From positions 55,841 through 119,840 of the forward strand of contig NZ_JARVRH010000016.1 of NCBI RefSeq assembly GCF_030209755.1: a DNA stretch of 64,000 bases, written 5' to 3'. This document shows, in pieces, positions 1 to 6,701 of the stretch. The notes under the pieces are model-generated. The model worked only from the letters and a program-made list of their open reading frames with translations. It searched no databases and was not told the origin of the DNA. This DNA comes from Arthrobacter sp. efr-133-TYG-118. Its GTDB lineage: Bacteria; Actinomycetota; Actinomycetes; Actinomycetales; Micrococcaceae. How positions within the stretch are numbered: position 1 is the first letter of the stretch; every line of letters starts with the position of its first letter. A program made the translations under genes and the position numbers.

Positions 1-633
1 ATTTGCTACGGAATGACCGAGACTTCGCCCGTGTCCACCATGACCCTGGCGGCTGACACCCTGGATCAAAGGACCACGACAGTAGGGCGCACCATGCCCC
101 GGCTCGAGTCCAAGATCGTGGATCCAGGCACCGGCGAAACCCTGGAACGCGGGGGGATAGGCGAACTGTGTACGCGGGGCTACGCCGTAATGGCCGGGTA
201 TTGGGGCCAGCCGGAGAAGACAGCCGAGGCTATCGACGACGACGGCTGGATGCACACCGGCGACCTTGCCCGGATGGACCCGGACGGTTTCATCGTGATC
301 GAGGGCCGCATGAAGGACATGGTCATTCGCGGAGGAGAGAACGTGTATCCCCGCGAAATCGAGGAATTCCTGTACCGGCATCCAGCCATCCAGGACGTCC
401 AGGTCATCGGGGTTCCTGATGCCAAGTACGGCGAAGAGCTGATGGCCTGCATCATCCTCAAACCGGGAGCAGCTCTGGACCTGGATGGAGTACAGGAGTT
501 CTGCCGGGGCAAACTGGCCCACTACAAGATCCCGCGCTACGTCGACATCAGGGAGAGCTTCCCCATGACGGTGTCCGGCAAGGTGCGCAAGATCGATATG
601 CGCGAAGAAGCGATCGCCCGCTTGGGACTCTAA
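1..633 (+). CDS. AMP-binding acyl-CoA synthetase, C-terminal part (5' truncated by window)
   Basis: The frame is open from base 1, so the N-terminal half lies outside the window. The 210 visible residues are the end of an ANL-family acyl-CoA synthetase, which makes acyl-CoA from a carboxylic acid, ATP and CoA through an acyl-adenylate. Visible motifs are YGMTETSP at the very start (adenylation motif A5), TGDLA (A7), GRMKDMVIRGGENVYP (A8 hinge) and PMTVSGKVRK near the end, which carries the A10 catalytic lysine. The pattern fits medium or long-chain fatty acyl-CoA ligases (FadD type) better than peptide synthetases, and no carrier domain follows. The substrate cannot be told from this fragment. 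A 63-bp palindrome starts 9 bases after the stop codon. Confidence 0.93.
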   Translation: MCYGMTETSPVSTMTLAADTLDQRTTTVGRTMPRLESKIVDPGTGETLERGGIGELCTRGYAVMAGYWGQPEKTAEAIDDDGWMHTGDLARMDPDGFIVIEGRMKDMVIRGGENVYPREIEEFLYRHPAIQDVQVIGVPDAKYGEELMACIILKPGAALDLDGVQEFCRGKLAHYKIPRYVDIRESFPMTVSGKVRKIDMREEAIARLGL

Positions 634-642
634 GCTCTGATC

Positions 643-705
643 CAACGCGGGGTCACTTACGGCCCATGCCGGGCAGCAACTTTGGCCGTAAGTGACCCCG
701 CGTTG
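643..705. repeat. 63-bp palindromic element A, copy 1
   Basis: Perfect 22-bp inverted arms (643-664 and 684-705, beginning CAACGCGGGGTCACTTACGG) enclose a 19-base loop. Copies with the same arms and the same total length lie at 1682-1744 and 26356-26418. The element starts 9 bases after the acyl-CoA synthetase stop. It could form a strong RNA hairpin but has no T-run, so it is not a classical terminator. Confidence 0.95.
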
Positions 706-771
706 CTGTGGTTGGAAGTCTGCCTGTGGATAACTCCTTGCCGGGGTCGGTTTGCGGCCAAACTGGATCCC

Positions 772-1734
772 ATGGTCCGCATCATTCCGCTGCCGAAAGA
801 ACTCAGTAGCCGTCCTTTCACGGTTTATGAATCCCGTGTGCTTGGCGTCGCTCCAAAGCGGCTCCGGGCCAGGGATCTGTCCGACGGCGGCCGCCTGATT
901 TACTTGCCTGCGGGTCATGAGTTTGCGTTTGCCGAACGGGCACGGGTCCTCGCGGCGGCAACACCGGGTGCCTGGGTGTCCCATGAAAGCGCCGCGGTAC
1001 TGACCCGGCTCGGCCTTCCGCCGTGGCTCGGCGGCGGCGAGACGGTCCACCTCAGCAAGCCCCACGCGCTTCCCCGGGTCCGCCGGACCGGAGTGACGGG
1101 GCACCGAGTCCGTGTCCTCCCGGGCGACGTCACGGAAATAGACGGAATTCCGGTGTCTTCCCCATCCCGTACGTGGCTTGATCTGGCGCATCAGTTGCCG
1201 CTGCGGTACGTGATTGCCATGGGCGACCAATTGATCCGCATGCCACGCCCCGGCTTTGAAGGAAGGACGGAGCCCTACGCCAACAAGGAAGGGCTGCGCC
1301 TGCTGATCCGGCAGCATCCGAACATGAAAGGCGTGGAGAAGGCCCGGCTTGCCCTCGAAGACATGCGGGTCGGAGCAGACTCGTTTCCGGAGACCTTCCT
1401 GCGGCTGGCCATGGTGGATGCGCGATTGCCTGAACCGGAATTGCAGCTCCGCCTCGATCCGGACGATCCGTGGTCGCCGTCCGCGGACCTGGGGTATCGG
1501 CGGTTCCGGATCGCCGTGCAGTATGACGGTGCGCCGCATCTCGCTCGGGAACGGCAGACAAGGGACAACCGGAGGGACGAGGCTTTCACCAGCGCCGGCT
1601 GGTCCTACTTCAAGGCCAACGCCGATGACCTGGCCGAAGGGTTCACCGGCCTTATTGTCCGGATCAAGCGGGCGAAACTCCCAACGCGGGGTCACTTACG
1701 GCCCATGCCGGGCCGCAACTTGGGCCGTAAGTGA
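772..1734 (+). CDS. DUF559/AbiEi-like endonuclease-fold protein
   Basis: Unnamed protein of a family common in actinobacteria. The open frame begins at 682 inside palindrome A1, but the ATG at 772 (MVRIIPLPKEL) is the more natural start because everything before it is repeat or spacer; 320 residues from there. The N-terminal part looks like the winged-helix region of AbiEi-type antitoxin-like proteins (for example SPSRTWLDLAH). The C-terminal part has SFPETFLRLAMVDARLPEPE and YRRFRIAVQYDG, which recall the acidic core of DUF559/Vsr-like nuclease folds. The last residues after about KRAK are encoded by palindrome A2, which also supplies the TGA stop, so the natural C-terminus may have been replaced. 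The gene lies alone between two copies of the same palindrome. Function is not established. Confidence 0.7.
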   Translation: MVRIIPLPKELSSRPFTVYESRVLGVAPKRLRARDLSDGGRLIYLPAGHEFAFAERARVLAAATPGAWVSHESAAVLTRLGLPPWLGGGETVHLSKPHALPRVRRTGVTGHRVRVLPGDVTEIDGIPVSSPSRTWLDLAHQLPLRYVIAMGDQLIRMPRPGFEGRTEPYANKEGLRLLIRQHPNMKGVEKARLALEDMRVGADSFPETFLRLAMVDARLPEPELQLRLDPDDPWSPSADLGYRRFRIAVQYDGAPHLARERQTRDNRRDEAFTSAGWSYFKANADDLAEGFTGLIVRIKRAKLPTRGHLRPMPGRNLGRK

Positions 1735-1744
1735 CCCCGCGTTG
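1682..1744. repeat. 63-bp palindromic element A, copy 2
   Basis: Perfect 24-bp inverted arms at 1682-1705 and 1721-1744. The central bases differ from copy 1 at only two positions. It overlaps the 3' end of the DUF559-like gene, whose stop codon lies in the right arm, and it directly abuts the last base of the convergent DNA glycosylase gene at 1745. Confidence 0.95.
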
Positions 1745-2737
1745 CTAGTGTCCTCGGTGGTCCTGGATGGTCATCCGCGGTCCGAACGTCGGCTTTCGAA
1801 AGCCGCTCAGCCCGAGCATGCGGACTACCCGCTGCCGGTGCCCACGCCAGGGTTCCAGCAGGGCGATCATTCCGGCGTCGTCCGTTTTCCTGCCCGTGAG
1901 TGCGTAACCGACGTACGAGGCCAAATGGTAGTCGCCCACCGCGATCGAATCCGGGCAGCCATGGGTCCGCTGGACAACCTCGGCAGCCGTCCAGATGCCA
2001 ATGCCCGGAATGGTCTGCATCTTGGCCCCGGCTTCGGCCGCGCTGAGCGAGGCGAGCCGTTCAAGCGCGACGGCGGACCGCAGCGCCCGCATGACGGTTG
2101 CCGAACGTTGGGGACCCACGCCGGCCTTGTGCCACTCCCATGAAGGAATGGCCAACCACTGGATGGCGGTTGGTGCGACGAGCAGGCCCGACGGCAGGCT
2201 CGACGTCGAAAGGCGGCCAGCGCCGGGGGCTGCGGTTCCGTACCGGTACATCAGGTAGCGGTAGCCCCGCCGGGCTTCGATAGTGGTGACCTTTTGCTCA
2301 AGAATGGTGGGCACGAGGGAGTCCACCACTCGGCCGGTGGTAGGTAAACGGACGGCGGGGTTCCGGCGTCGGGCTTCCCTGACCATCCGCGGAAGGGTGG
2401 CATGGAAGGCAGCATCGTCGAAGCCGGACCAGTCGTCGCCGTTTCCCAACAGTGCAGGAACAGAGGCGATGGCGGAGCCCGACCCGGAGCCCCAAGCTTG
2501 GGCATCGACATGCGTGTCTTGGCCGGTTCCCGCGGCGGTGAGGCGCAAAGTGGCCGGACCCTCCGGCGTCGTGAAGGCCATCCACACACCGTCCTGCCGC
2601 GCCGCGAACGAGGGATCGCCGTTGCCGCGCATGAGGATTCCCAGGGTCTGCAGAAGGTCGAAAGGGCCGTCGGGATGCCATCGCACGGAGGCGTCGGCCG
2701 CAGCCGCTGCGGCCGGTGGGACATCGACGATGGTCAT
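1745..2737 (-). CDS. DNA-3-methyladenine/8-oxoguanine glycosylase, HhH-GPD superfamily
   Basis: 330-residue AlkA-like base-excision glycosylase. The family removes alkylated or oxidised bases by flipping them into a pocket and attacking with a conserved aspartate. The sequence shows the helix-hairpin-helix core TIPGIGIWTAAEV followed by SIAVGDYHLASYVG; Asp269 in VGDYH is at the catalytic position. The segment VPTILEQKVTTIEARRGYR matches the helix before the HhH in this family. The N-terminal 110 or so residues form the AlkA-like beta domain. There is no iron-sulfur cysteine cluster, so it is not Nth or MutY. The gene converges on the DUF559-like gene with only palindrome A2 between them. It is a monocistronic repair gene as far as can be seen. 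The exact substrate is not predictable. Confidence 0.88.
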   Translation of the reverse strand: MTIVDVPPAAAAAADASVRWHPDGPFDLLQTLGILMRGNGDPSFAARQDGVWMAFTTPEGPATLRLTAAGTGQDTHVDAQAWGSGSGSAIASVPALLGNGDDWSGFDDAAFHATLPRMVREARRRNPAVRLPTTGRVVDSLVPTILEQKVTTIEARRGYRYLMYRYGTAAPGAGRLSTSSLPSGLLVAPTAIQWLAIPSWEWHKAGVGPQRSATVMRALRSAVALERLASLSAAEAGAKMQTIPGIGIWTAAEVVQRTHGCPDSIAVGDYHLASYVGYALTGRKTDDAGMIALLEPWRGHRQRVVRMLGLSGFRKPTFGPRMTIQDHRGH

Positions 2738-2816
2738 TCATTCATGTTCGCATGCTCGTCCGACAAGACTCCAAAAGAGCGGCGTCCAAGCCCTTACGCC
2801 GTGAAACCCACAAGAC

Positions 2817-2822
2817 TAGACT
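2817..2822 (+). promoter_or_regulatory. -10 box (TAGACT) for the VOC gene
   Basis: A consensus-like actinobacterial -10 hexamer 59 bases before the start codon of the VOC protein. It implies a leader of roughly 47 bases ending in the ribosome binding site AGGAGA at about 2866. Confidence 0.45.
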
Positions 2823-2875
2823 CCACGTGTGGCGCGGGGCGTCTGCGCCTTCCATGACAATCTCAGGAGAACGCA

Positions 2876-3283
2876 ATGGCCGGTGTTGTGCATTTTGAAA
2901 TCCCCGCGGACGACAAGGAGCGGGCCAACACTTTCTACCAAGGTGCCTTCGGCTGGATGCTTAACCCCATGCAGGAGATGGACTACACGATCGCAATCAC
3001 CACGCCTTCGGACCCGCAGACCGGTATGCCGAGCGCGCCGGGGGCTATCAATGGTGCACTGTTCCCGCGCTCGGAAGAGTTGAAGACGCCCGTCATCACG
3101 GTTGACGTCGAAGACATCGAGGCTTCGCTTGGCCAGATCGAGAGTGCGGGCGGTTCGGTGGTCAAAGGCAAGGACGCTGTTCCGGGCATGGGCTACTACG
3201 CCTATTTCAAGGACACCGAAGGCAACATCCTGGGCCTCTGGCAGACCGACTCTTCGGCAGGTAGCCCTGCGCCAGCTGAGTGA
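2876..3283 (+). CDS. VOC-family (glyoxalase/bleomycin-resistance fold) protein
   Basis: 135-residue single-module vicinal-oxygen-chelate protein. The sequence opens GVVHFEIPADDKERANTFYQGAFGWML and closes MGYYAYFKDTEGNILGLWQ, with His and Glu at the usual metal-ligand places of the betaalphabetabetabeta fold. The start ATG is preceded by AGGAGA at good spacing. Members act as lyases, isomerases, dioxygenases or drug-binding proteins; this small form is annotated only as VOC family in most actinobacteria and no substrate can be given. It ends in a GC-rich repeat zone shared with a second, convergent VOC gene. The two VOC proteins are not close copies, so a recent local duplication is unlikely. 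Confidence 0.9.
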   Translation: MAGVVHFEIPADDKERANTFYQGAFGWMLNPMQEMDYTIAITTPSDPQTGMPSAPGAINGALFPRSEELKTPVITVDVEDIEASLGQIESAGGSVVKGKDAVPGMGYYAYFKDTEGNILGLWQTDSSAGSPAPAE

Positions 3284-3310
3284 GCGGATTGCTCGGGGCC
3301 AGTTCGCGCT

Positions 3311-3441
3311 GATCCCGGGGCTTGTTTCTGATTCCGGGGCTTGTGCCCGCGGTCTCGTAAACAAGCCCCGGAATCGGGCCGGGACCGCCCCGGATTCGCC
3401 CCGGAATCGCCCCGGAATCGCCCCGGAATCGGCCCGGAACC
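3311..3441. repeat. Tandem and inverted GCCCCGGAATC repeat zone between convergent VOC genes
   Basis: Two direct 15-bp units (3311-3325 and 3330-3344, one mismatch) face an exact inverted copy of the second (3361-3375). An 11-bp tandem GCCCCGGA(A/T)TC follows, with four units at 3387-3430 and a decayed fifth. The first part can fold into a 15-bp hairpin. It fills the 3'-to-3' gap between the two VOC genes and may act as a bidirectional terminator; the tandem part looks like slippage expansion. Confidence 0.9.
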
Positions 3442-3462
3442 GGGCCGGCTCTAGGCCAGGTC

Positions 3463-3891
3463 CTATTCCCCGAAACGCCCGCGGGCCTCCACCGGGATCA
3501 ACGGCTTCTCTGCCCGGACCTTGAGTTCCTGCACCGCCCACGTGTTGCCGTCCGGATCGCTGAAGCCGAAGAACGTGCCGCCGTCGCGCGCGTCAAAGAC
3601 GGTGATTTCGCTGGCCTCGACCCCCCGGCCCAGCAATTCTTCGCGCGCAGCGCGCGCATCGGCGACCACAAGTTGAAGGCCTCGCATGGAACCCGGCGCC
3701 ATCTCGCTCTGCGCCGGCAGGTCTCCGACGACGATCGAACATCCGGAGCCCGGTGGGGTCAGTTGGGCCACGTGCATGTGCTCGTTGGTGGTGTTGTGGT
3801 CAAGGTTGAAGCCCACTTTGTCGCGGTAGAACTCGATGGCACGGTCAATGTCACTCACAGGGAGCACAACCACTTCGAGGGTCCAATCCAT
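3463..3891 (-). CDS. VOC-family protein (glyoxalase-like)
   Basis: 142-residue VOC protein, MDWTLEVVVLPVSDIDRAIEFY at the N-terminus and FFGFSDPDGNTWAVQEL near the end. The open frame runs upstream to 4086, but the ATG at 3891 has AAGGA in front of it and matches the family start, so the longer form is rejected. The domain resembles the glyoxalase-type proteins used as resistance or isomerase scaffolds; the metal-ligand positions appear kept (Glu in VQEL, His in the N-terminal strand region NEHMHVAQL). It is divergent from cbs with 136 bases between starts and converges on the other VOC gene. The substrate is unknown. Confidence 0.87.
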   Translation of the reverse strand: MDWTLEVVVLPVSDIDRAIEFYRDKVGFNLDHNTTNEHMHVAQLTPPGSGCSIVVGDLPAQSEMAPGSMRGLQLVVADARAAREELLGRGVEASEITVFDARDGGTFFGFSDPDGNTWAVQELKVRAEKPLIPVEARGRFGE

Positions 3892-4014
3892 GGTGCATGT
3901 CCTTTCCTTGGAGGGTGTCCCCGCTAGCTTGCCCCGCAAGGCCATCCTTTGGCTAGGCGCATACCCGCCATCGCCCGGGGCCCCGTCTGCACCGAAGCAC
4001 TCCCGACCAAGCGG

Positions 4015-4020
4015 TAACTT
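4015..4020 (+). promoter_or_regulatory. -10 box (TAACTT) of cbs, leaderless start
   Basis: TAACTT ends 7 bases before the cbs ATG at 4028, and no ribosome binding site lies between, so transcription probably begins at the start codon. Confidence 0.5.
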
Positions 4021-4027
4021 GGTACCT

Positions 4028-5413
4028 ATGAAGTACGCCCAGTCCGTCCTGGACCTCATTGGCAATACACCGCTCATCAAGCTCAATCACGTGACCGGGG
4101 ACCTCAAAGCCACCATTTTGGTGAAGCTCGAATATGTGAACCCCGGCGGCTCCATCAAGGACCGGATCGCGGTGAAGATGATCGAGGAAGCGGAGCGGGA
4201 CGGAAAGCTCAAGCCGGGCGGAACCATCGTGGAACCCACCTCCGGCAACACCGGCGTCGGACTTGCCCTGGTGGCCCAGCAAAAGGGCTACAAGTGCATC
4301 TTCGTTGTCCCGGACAAAGTGGGCGAGGACAAGCGCGCCGTGCTTCAGGCGTACGGGGCCGAAGTTGTCGTCACTCCCACCTCCGTGGCCCCGGACAGCC
4401 CGCAAAGCTACTACAGCGTCTCCGACCGGCTCGTGTCGGAAATCCCCGGAGCCTACAAGCCGGACCAGTTCTCCAACCCCGCCGCCCCCGGCAGCCACTA
4501 TGAAACCACCGGGCCTGAGATCTGGCGTGATACCGACGGAAAGATCACCCACGTTGTGATCGGCGCTGGCACGGGCGGCACCATCACCGGTACGGGGCGG
4601 TACCTCAAGGACGTGTCCGCCAACCGGCCGGAGTCCGACGGCGGCCGCGTCAAGGTCATCGGGGCAGACCCGGCAGGCTCGGTCTACTCGGGCGGCACAG
4701 GGCGGCCCTACTTTGTGGAGGGCGTCGGCGAGGACATGTGGCCGGCCAACTACGACAAGACTGTGCCGGACGATGTCATTGCCGTGAGCGACGCCGACTC
4801 CTTCGAGATGACCCGGCGACTGGCCCGCGAGGAAGGCCTCCTGGTGGGCGGGTCCTCGGGCATGGCAGTGGTTGCCGCATTGCAGGTGGCCAAAGACCTT
4901 GGCGAGGAAGCCGTCGTCGTCGTGATCCTGCCGGACTCCGGCCGCGGCTACCTGGCGAAGATTTTCAACGACAAGTGGATGCGCTCCTACGGTTTCCTCT
5001 CCGGCGGCGAGGAGGCCTCGGTTGGCGAGGTGCTGAAGTCCAAGACGGGCGAGATGCCGGACCTCGTCCACATCCATCCCAACGAGACCGTCCGCGATGT
5101 CATCAACATCATGAACGAATTCGGGGTCTCGCACATCCCGGTCCTCTCGCAGGAGCCACCCGTGGTCATGGGCGAGGTCCTCGGCGCCGTCGATGAGCGC
5201 ACGCTGACCACCAAACTGTTCCGCGGCGAGGCGAAATTGACCGACAAGATCTCCGAGCACATGGGGGAGCGCCTGCCCGTGATCGGCTCCCTGGAAACCA
5301 TCTCCGCCGCACGCGAGCTGCTTTCCGACGTCGACACCGTCATGGTGACCTTCGTCGGAGCTCCCGTGGGCATCCTGACCCGCCACGACCTTCTCGCCTA
5401 CCTGAGCAACTGA
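4028..5413 (+). CDS. cbs: Cystathionine beta-synthase
   Basis: 461-residue PLP enzyme of the reverse transsulfuration route that joins homocysteine and serine to cystathionine. Lys44 in NPGGSIKDR is the Schiff-base lysine, EPTSGNTGVG (about residues 69-78) binds the substrate carboxylate, and GAGTGGTITG (about 178-187) binds the PLP phosphate. The last 120 residues carry two CBS motifs (HPNETVRDVINIMNEFGVSH and the final IGSLETISAAREL region), the Bateman module that separates true CBS from cysteine synthase. ATG 4028 is preferred over the upstream frame because a -10 box sits 7 bases before it and the family begins here. It forms a two-gene unit with metB, 14 bases downstream. The enzyme is cytoplasmic. 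Confidence 0.95.
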   Translation: MKYAQSVLDLIGNTPLIKLNHVTGDLKATILVKLEYVNPGGSIKDRIAVKMIEEAERDGKLKPGGTIVEPTSGNTGVGLALVAQQKGYKCIFVVPDKVGEDKRAVLQAYGAEVVVTPTSVAPDSPQSYYSVSDRLVSEIPGAYKPDQFSNPAAPGSHYETTGPEIWRDTDGKITHVVIGAGTGGTITGTGRYLKDVSANRPESDGGRVKVIGADPAGSVYSGGTGRPYFVEGVGEDMWPANYDKTVPDDVIAVSDADSFEMTRRLAREEGLLVGGSSGMAVVAALQVAKDLGEEAVVVVILPDSGRGYLAKIFNDKWMRSYGFLSGGEEASVGEVLKSKTGEMPDLVHIHPNETVRDVINIMNEFGVSHIPVLSQEPPVVMGEVLGAVDERTLTTKLFRGEAKLTDKISEHMGERLPVIGSLETISAARELLSDVDTVMVTFVGAPVGILTRHDLLAYLSN

Positions 5414-5427
5414 CACTAGGAGTTCAT

Positions 5428-6591
5428 ATGTCTGCAAACGAAGCAGGATTCAACACGCGTGCCGTCCACGCCGGCCAGGCCTTCGAACCGCGCACCGGCG
5501 CCGTGGTTCCGCCGCTGCACTTCAGCTCGACGTATGCCCAGGACGGCATAGGCGGTTTGCGGGACGGCTACGAATACGGCCGCGGCACCAACCCCACCCG
5601 CGATGCGCTGCAGGAACAGCTCGCCGCGCTCGAGGGCGGAGCCCATGCCTACAGCTTCAGCTCGGGCCTTGCCGCGGAGGACTCCCTGATCCGTGCGGTT
5701 GCGCGGCCCGGCGACCACATCGTTCTGGGCAACGACGCCTACGGCGGAACCTACAGGCTCATCAACCGCGTGCTCGGCGAGTGGGGCATCGGCAACACAC
5801 CAGTGGACATGTCCAACCTTGACGCCGTTGCGGCGGCCGTCGCGGCGAACAAGACCCGCATCGTCTGGGTGGAGACTCCTTCCAACCCGATGATGAAGAT
5901 CACTGACATCGAGGCGCTCGCCAAAGTGGCGCACGACGCCGGTGCCCTCCTTGTCGTCGACAACACCTTTGCTTCGCCCTACTTGCAGACCCCGCTCGCC
6001 CTGGGTGCCGACGTCGTGGTCCACTCGACCACCAAGTACATCGGCGGCCACTCGGACGTCGTGGGCGGTGCGATCGTGGTCAAGGACGCCGAACTGGCCG
6101 AAAAAATCGGCTTTGTGCAGTTCGCCGTCGGCGCCGTATCGGGACCCATGGACGCGTTCCTGACGACGCGCGGCCTCAAGACACTCGGCGTGCGCATGGA
6201 CCGCCACAGCGAGAACGCGCAGGCAGTCGCTGAATGGTTGCTCGAGCGACCCGAGGTTGAAGCCGTGCTGTATCCGGGACTGCCTTCCCACCCGGGCCAC
6301 GAGCTCGCGGCCAAGCAAATGAAGAAATTCGGCGGCATGATTTCCGTGCAGTTCAAGGGCGGGGAGGCTGCGGCCCGCAAGGTGGCGGAGTCCACCCAGG
6401 TGTTCACGCTGGCCGAGTCGCTGGGCGGCATCGAGTCCCTCATGAACTACCCCTCGGAGATGACGCACGCTTCGGTCAAGGGCACGGAGCTGGCCGTGCC
6501 GGTGAACCTGATCCGGCTTTCCTGCGGCATCGAGGACGTCGAAGACCTGATTGCGGACCTTGAGCAGGCGATCGGCAACATCACGGACTGA
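5428..6591 (+). CDS. metB: Cystathionine gamma-synthase
   Basis: 387-residue Cys/Met-metabolism PLP enzyme. The family makes cystathionine from an acylated homoserine and cysteine or runs the reverse gamma-lyase reaction. Lys203 in HSTTKYIGGHSDV is the PLP lysine, and YEYGRGTNPTRDALQ and SNPMMKITDIEALA are typical family blocks. AGGAG lies 7 bases before the ATG. Pairing with cbs is a standard actinobacterial arrangement, allowing flow between cysteine and homocysteine in either direction; cystathionine gamma-lyase activity cannot be excluded from sequence alone. A palindromic 87-bp element begins 12 bases after the stop and separates it from the convergent phospholipase gene. Confidence 0.92.
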   Translation: MSANEAGFNTRAVHAGQAFEPRTGAVVPPLHFSSTYAQDGIGGLRDGYEYGRGTNPTRDALQEQLAALEGGAHAYSFSSGLAAEDSLIRAVARPGDHIVLGNDAYGGTYRLINRVLGEWGIGNTPVDMSNLDAVAAAVAANKTRIVWVETPSNPMMKITDIEALAKVAHDAGALLVVDNTFASPYLQTPLALGADVVVHSTTKYIGGHSDVVGGAIVVKDAELAEKIGFVQFAVGAVSGPMDAFLTTRGLKTLGVRMDRHSENAQAVAEWLLERPEVEAVLYPGLPSHPGHELAAKQMKKFGGMISVQFKGGEAAARKVAESTQVFTLAESLGGIESLMNYPSEMTHASVKGTELAVPVNLIRLSCGIEDVEDLIADLEQAIGNITD

Positions 6592-6603
6592 AAGCCCCTC
6601 CAT

Positions 6604-6690
6604 TCCTGACCTTCTTTGACTAACGGACCGGCCGGGACACGCCATTACAGCGGCGTGTCCCGGCCGATCTGCGTTCAAATATGGTCAGGA
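6604..6690. repeat. 87-bp inverted-repeat element B, copy 1
   Basis: The ends are inverted (TCCTGACC at 6604-6611, GGTCAGGA at 6683-6690), and an inner 15-bp perfect stem lies at 6629-6643 and 6652-6666 with an 8-base loop. A second element of exactly the same length and near-identical ends lies at 19325-19411. It sits between the convergent metB and phospholipase genes and could terminate both. Confidence 0.9.
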
Positions 6691-6701
6691 AGGGAGTTCC
6701 C

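Noticed and set aside
643..705. Classical intrinsic terminator
   Set aside because: The hairpin is strong but has no T-run on either side; the shared arms with two distant copies point to a repeat family instead.
3953..5437. Long open frame on the minus strand opposite cbs
   Set aside because: It mirrors the codon periodicity of cbs in high-GC DNA. The translation has no family features and cbs on the other strand is certain.
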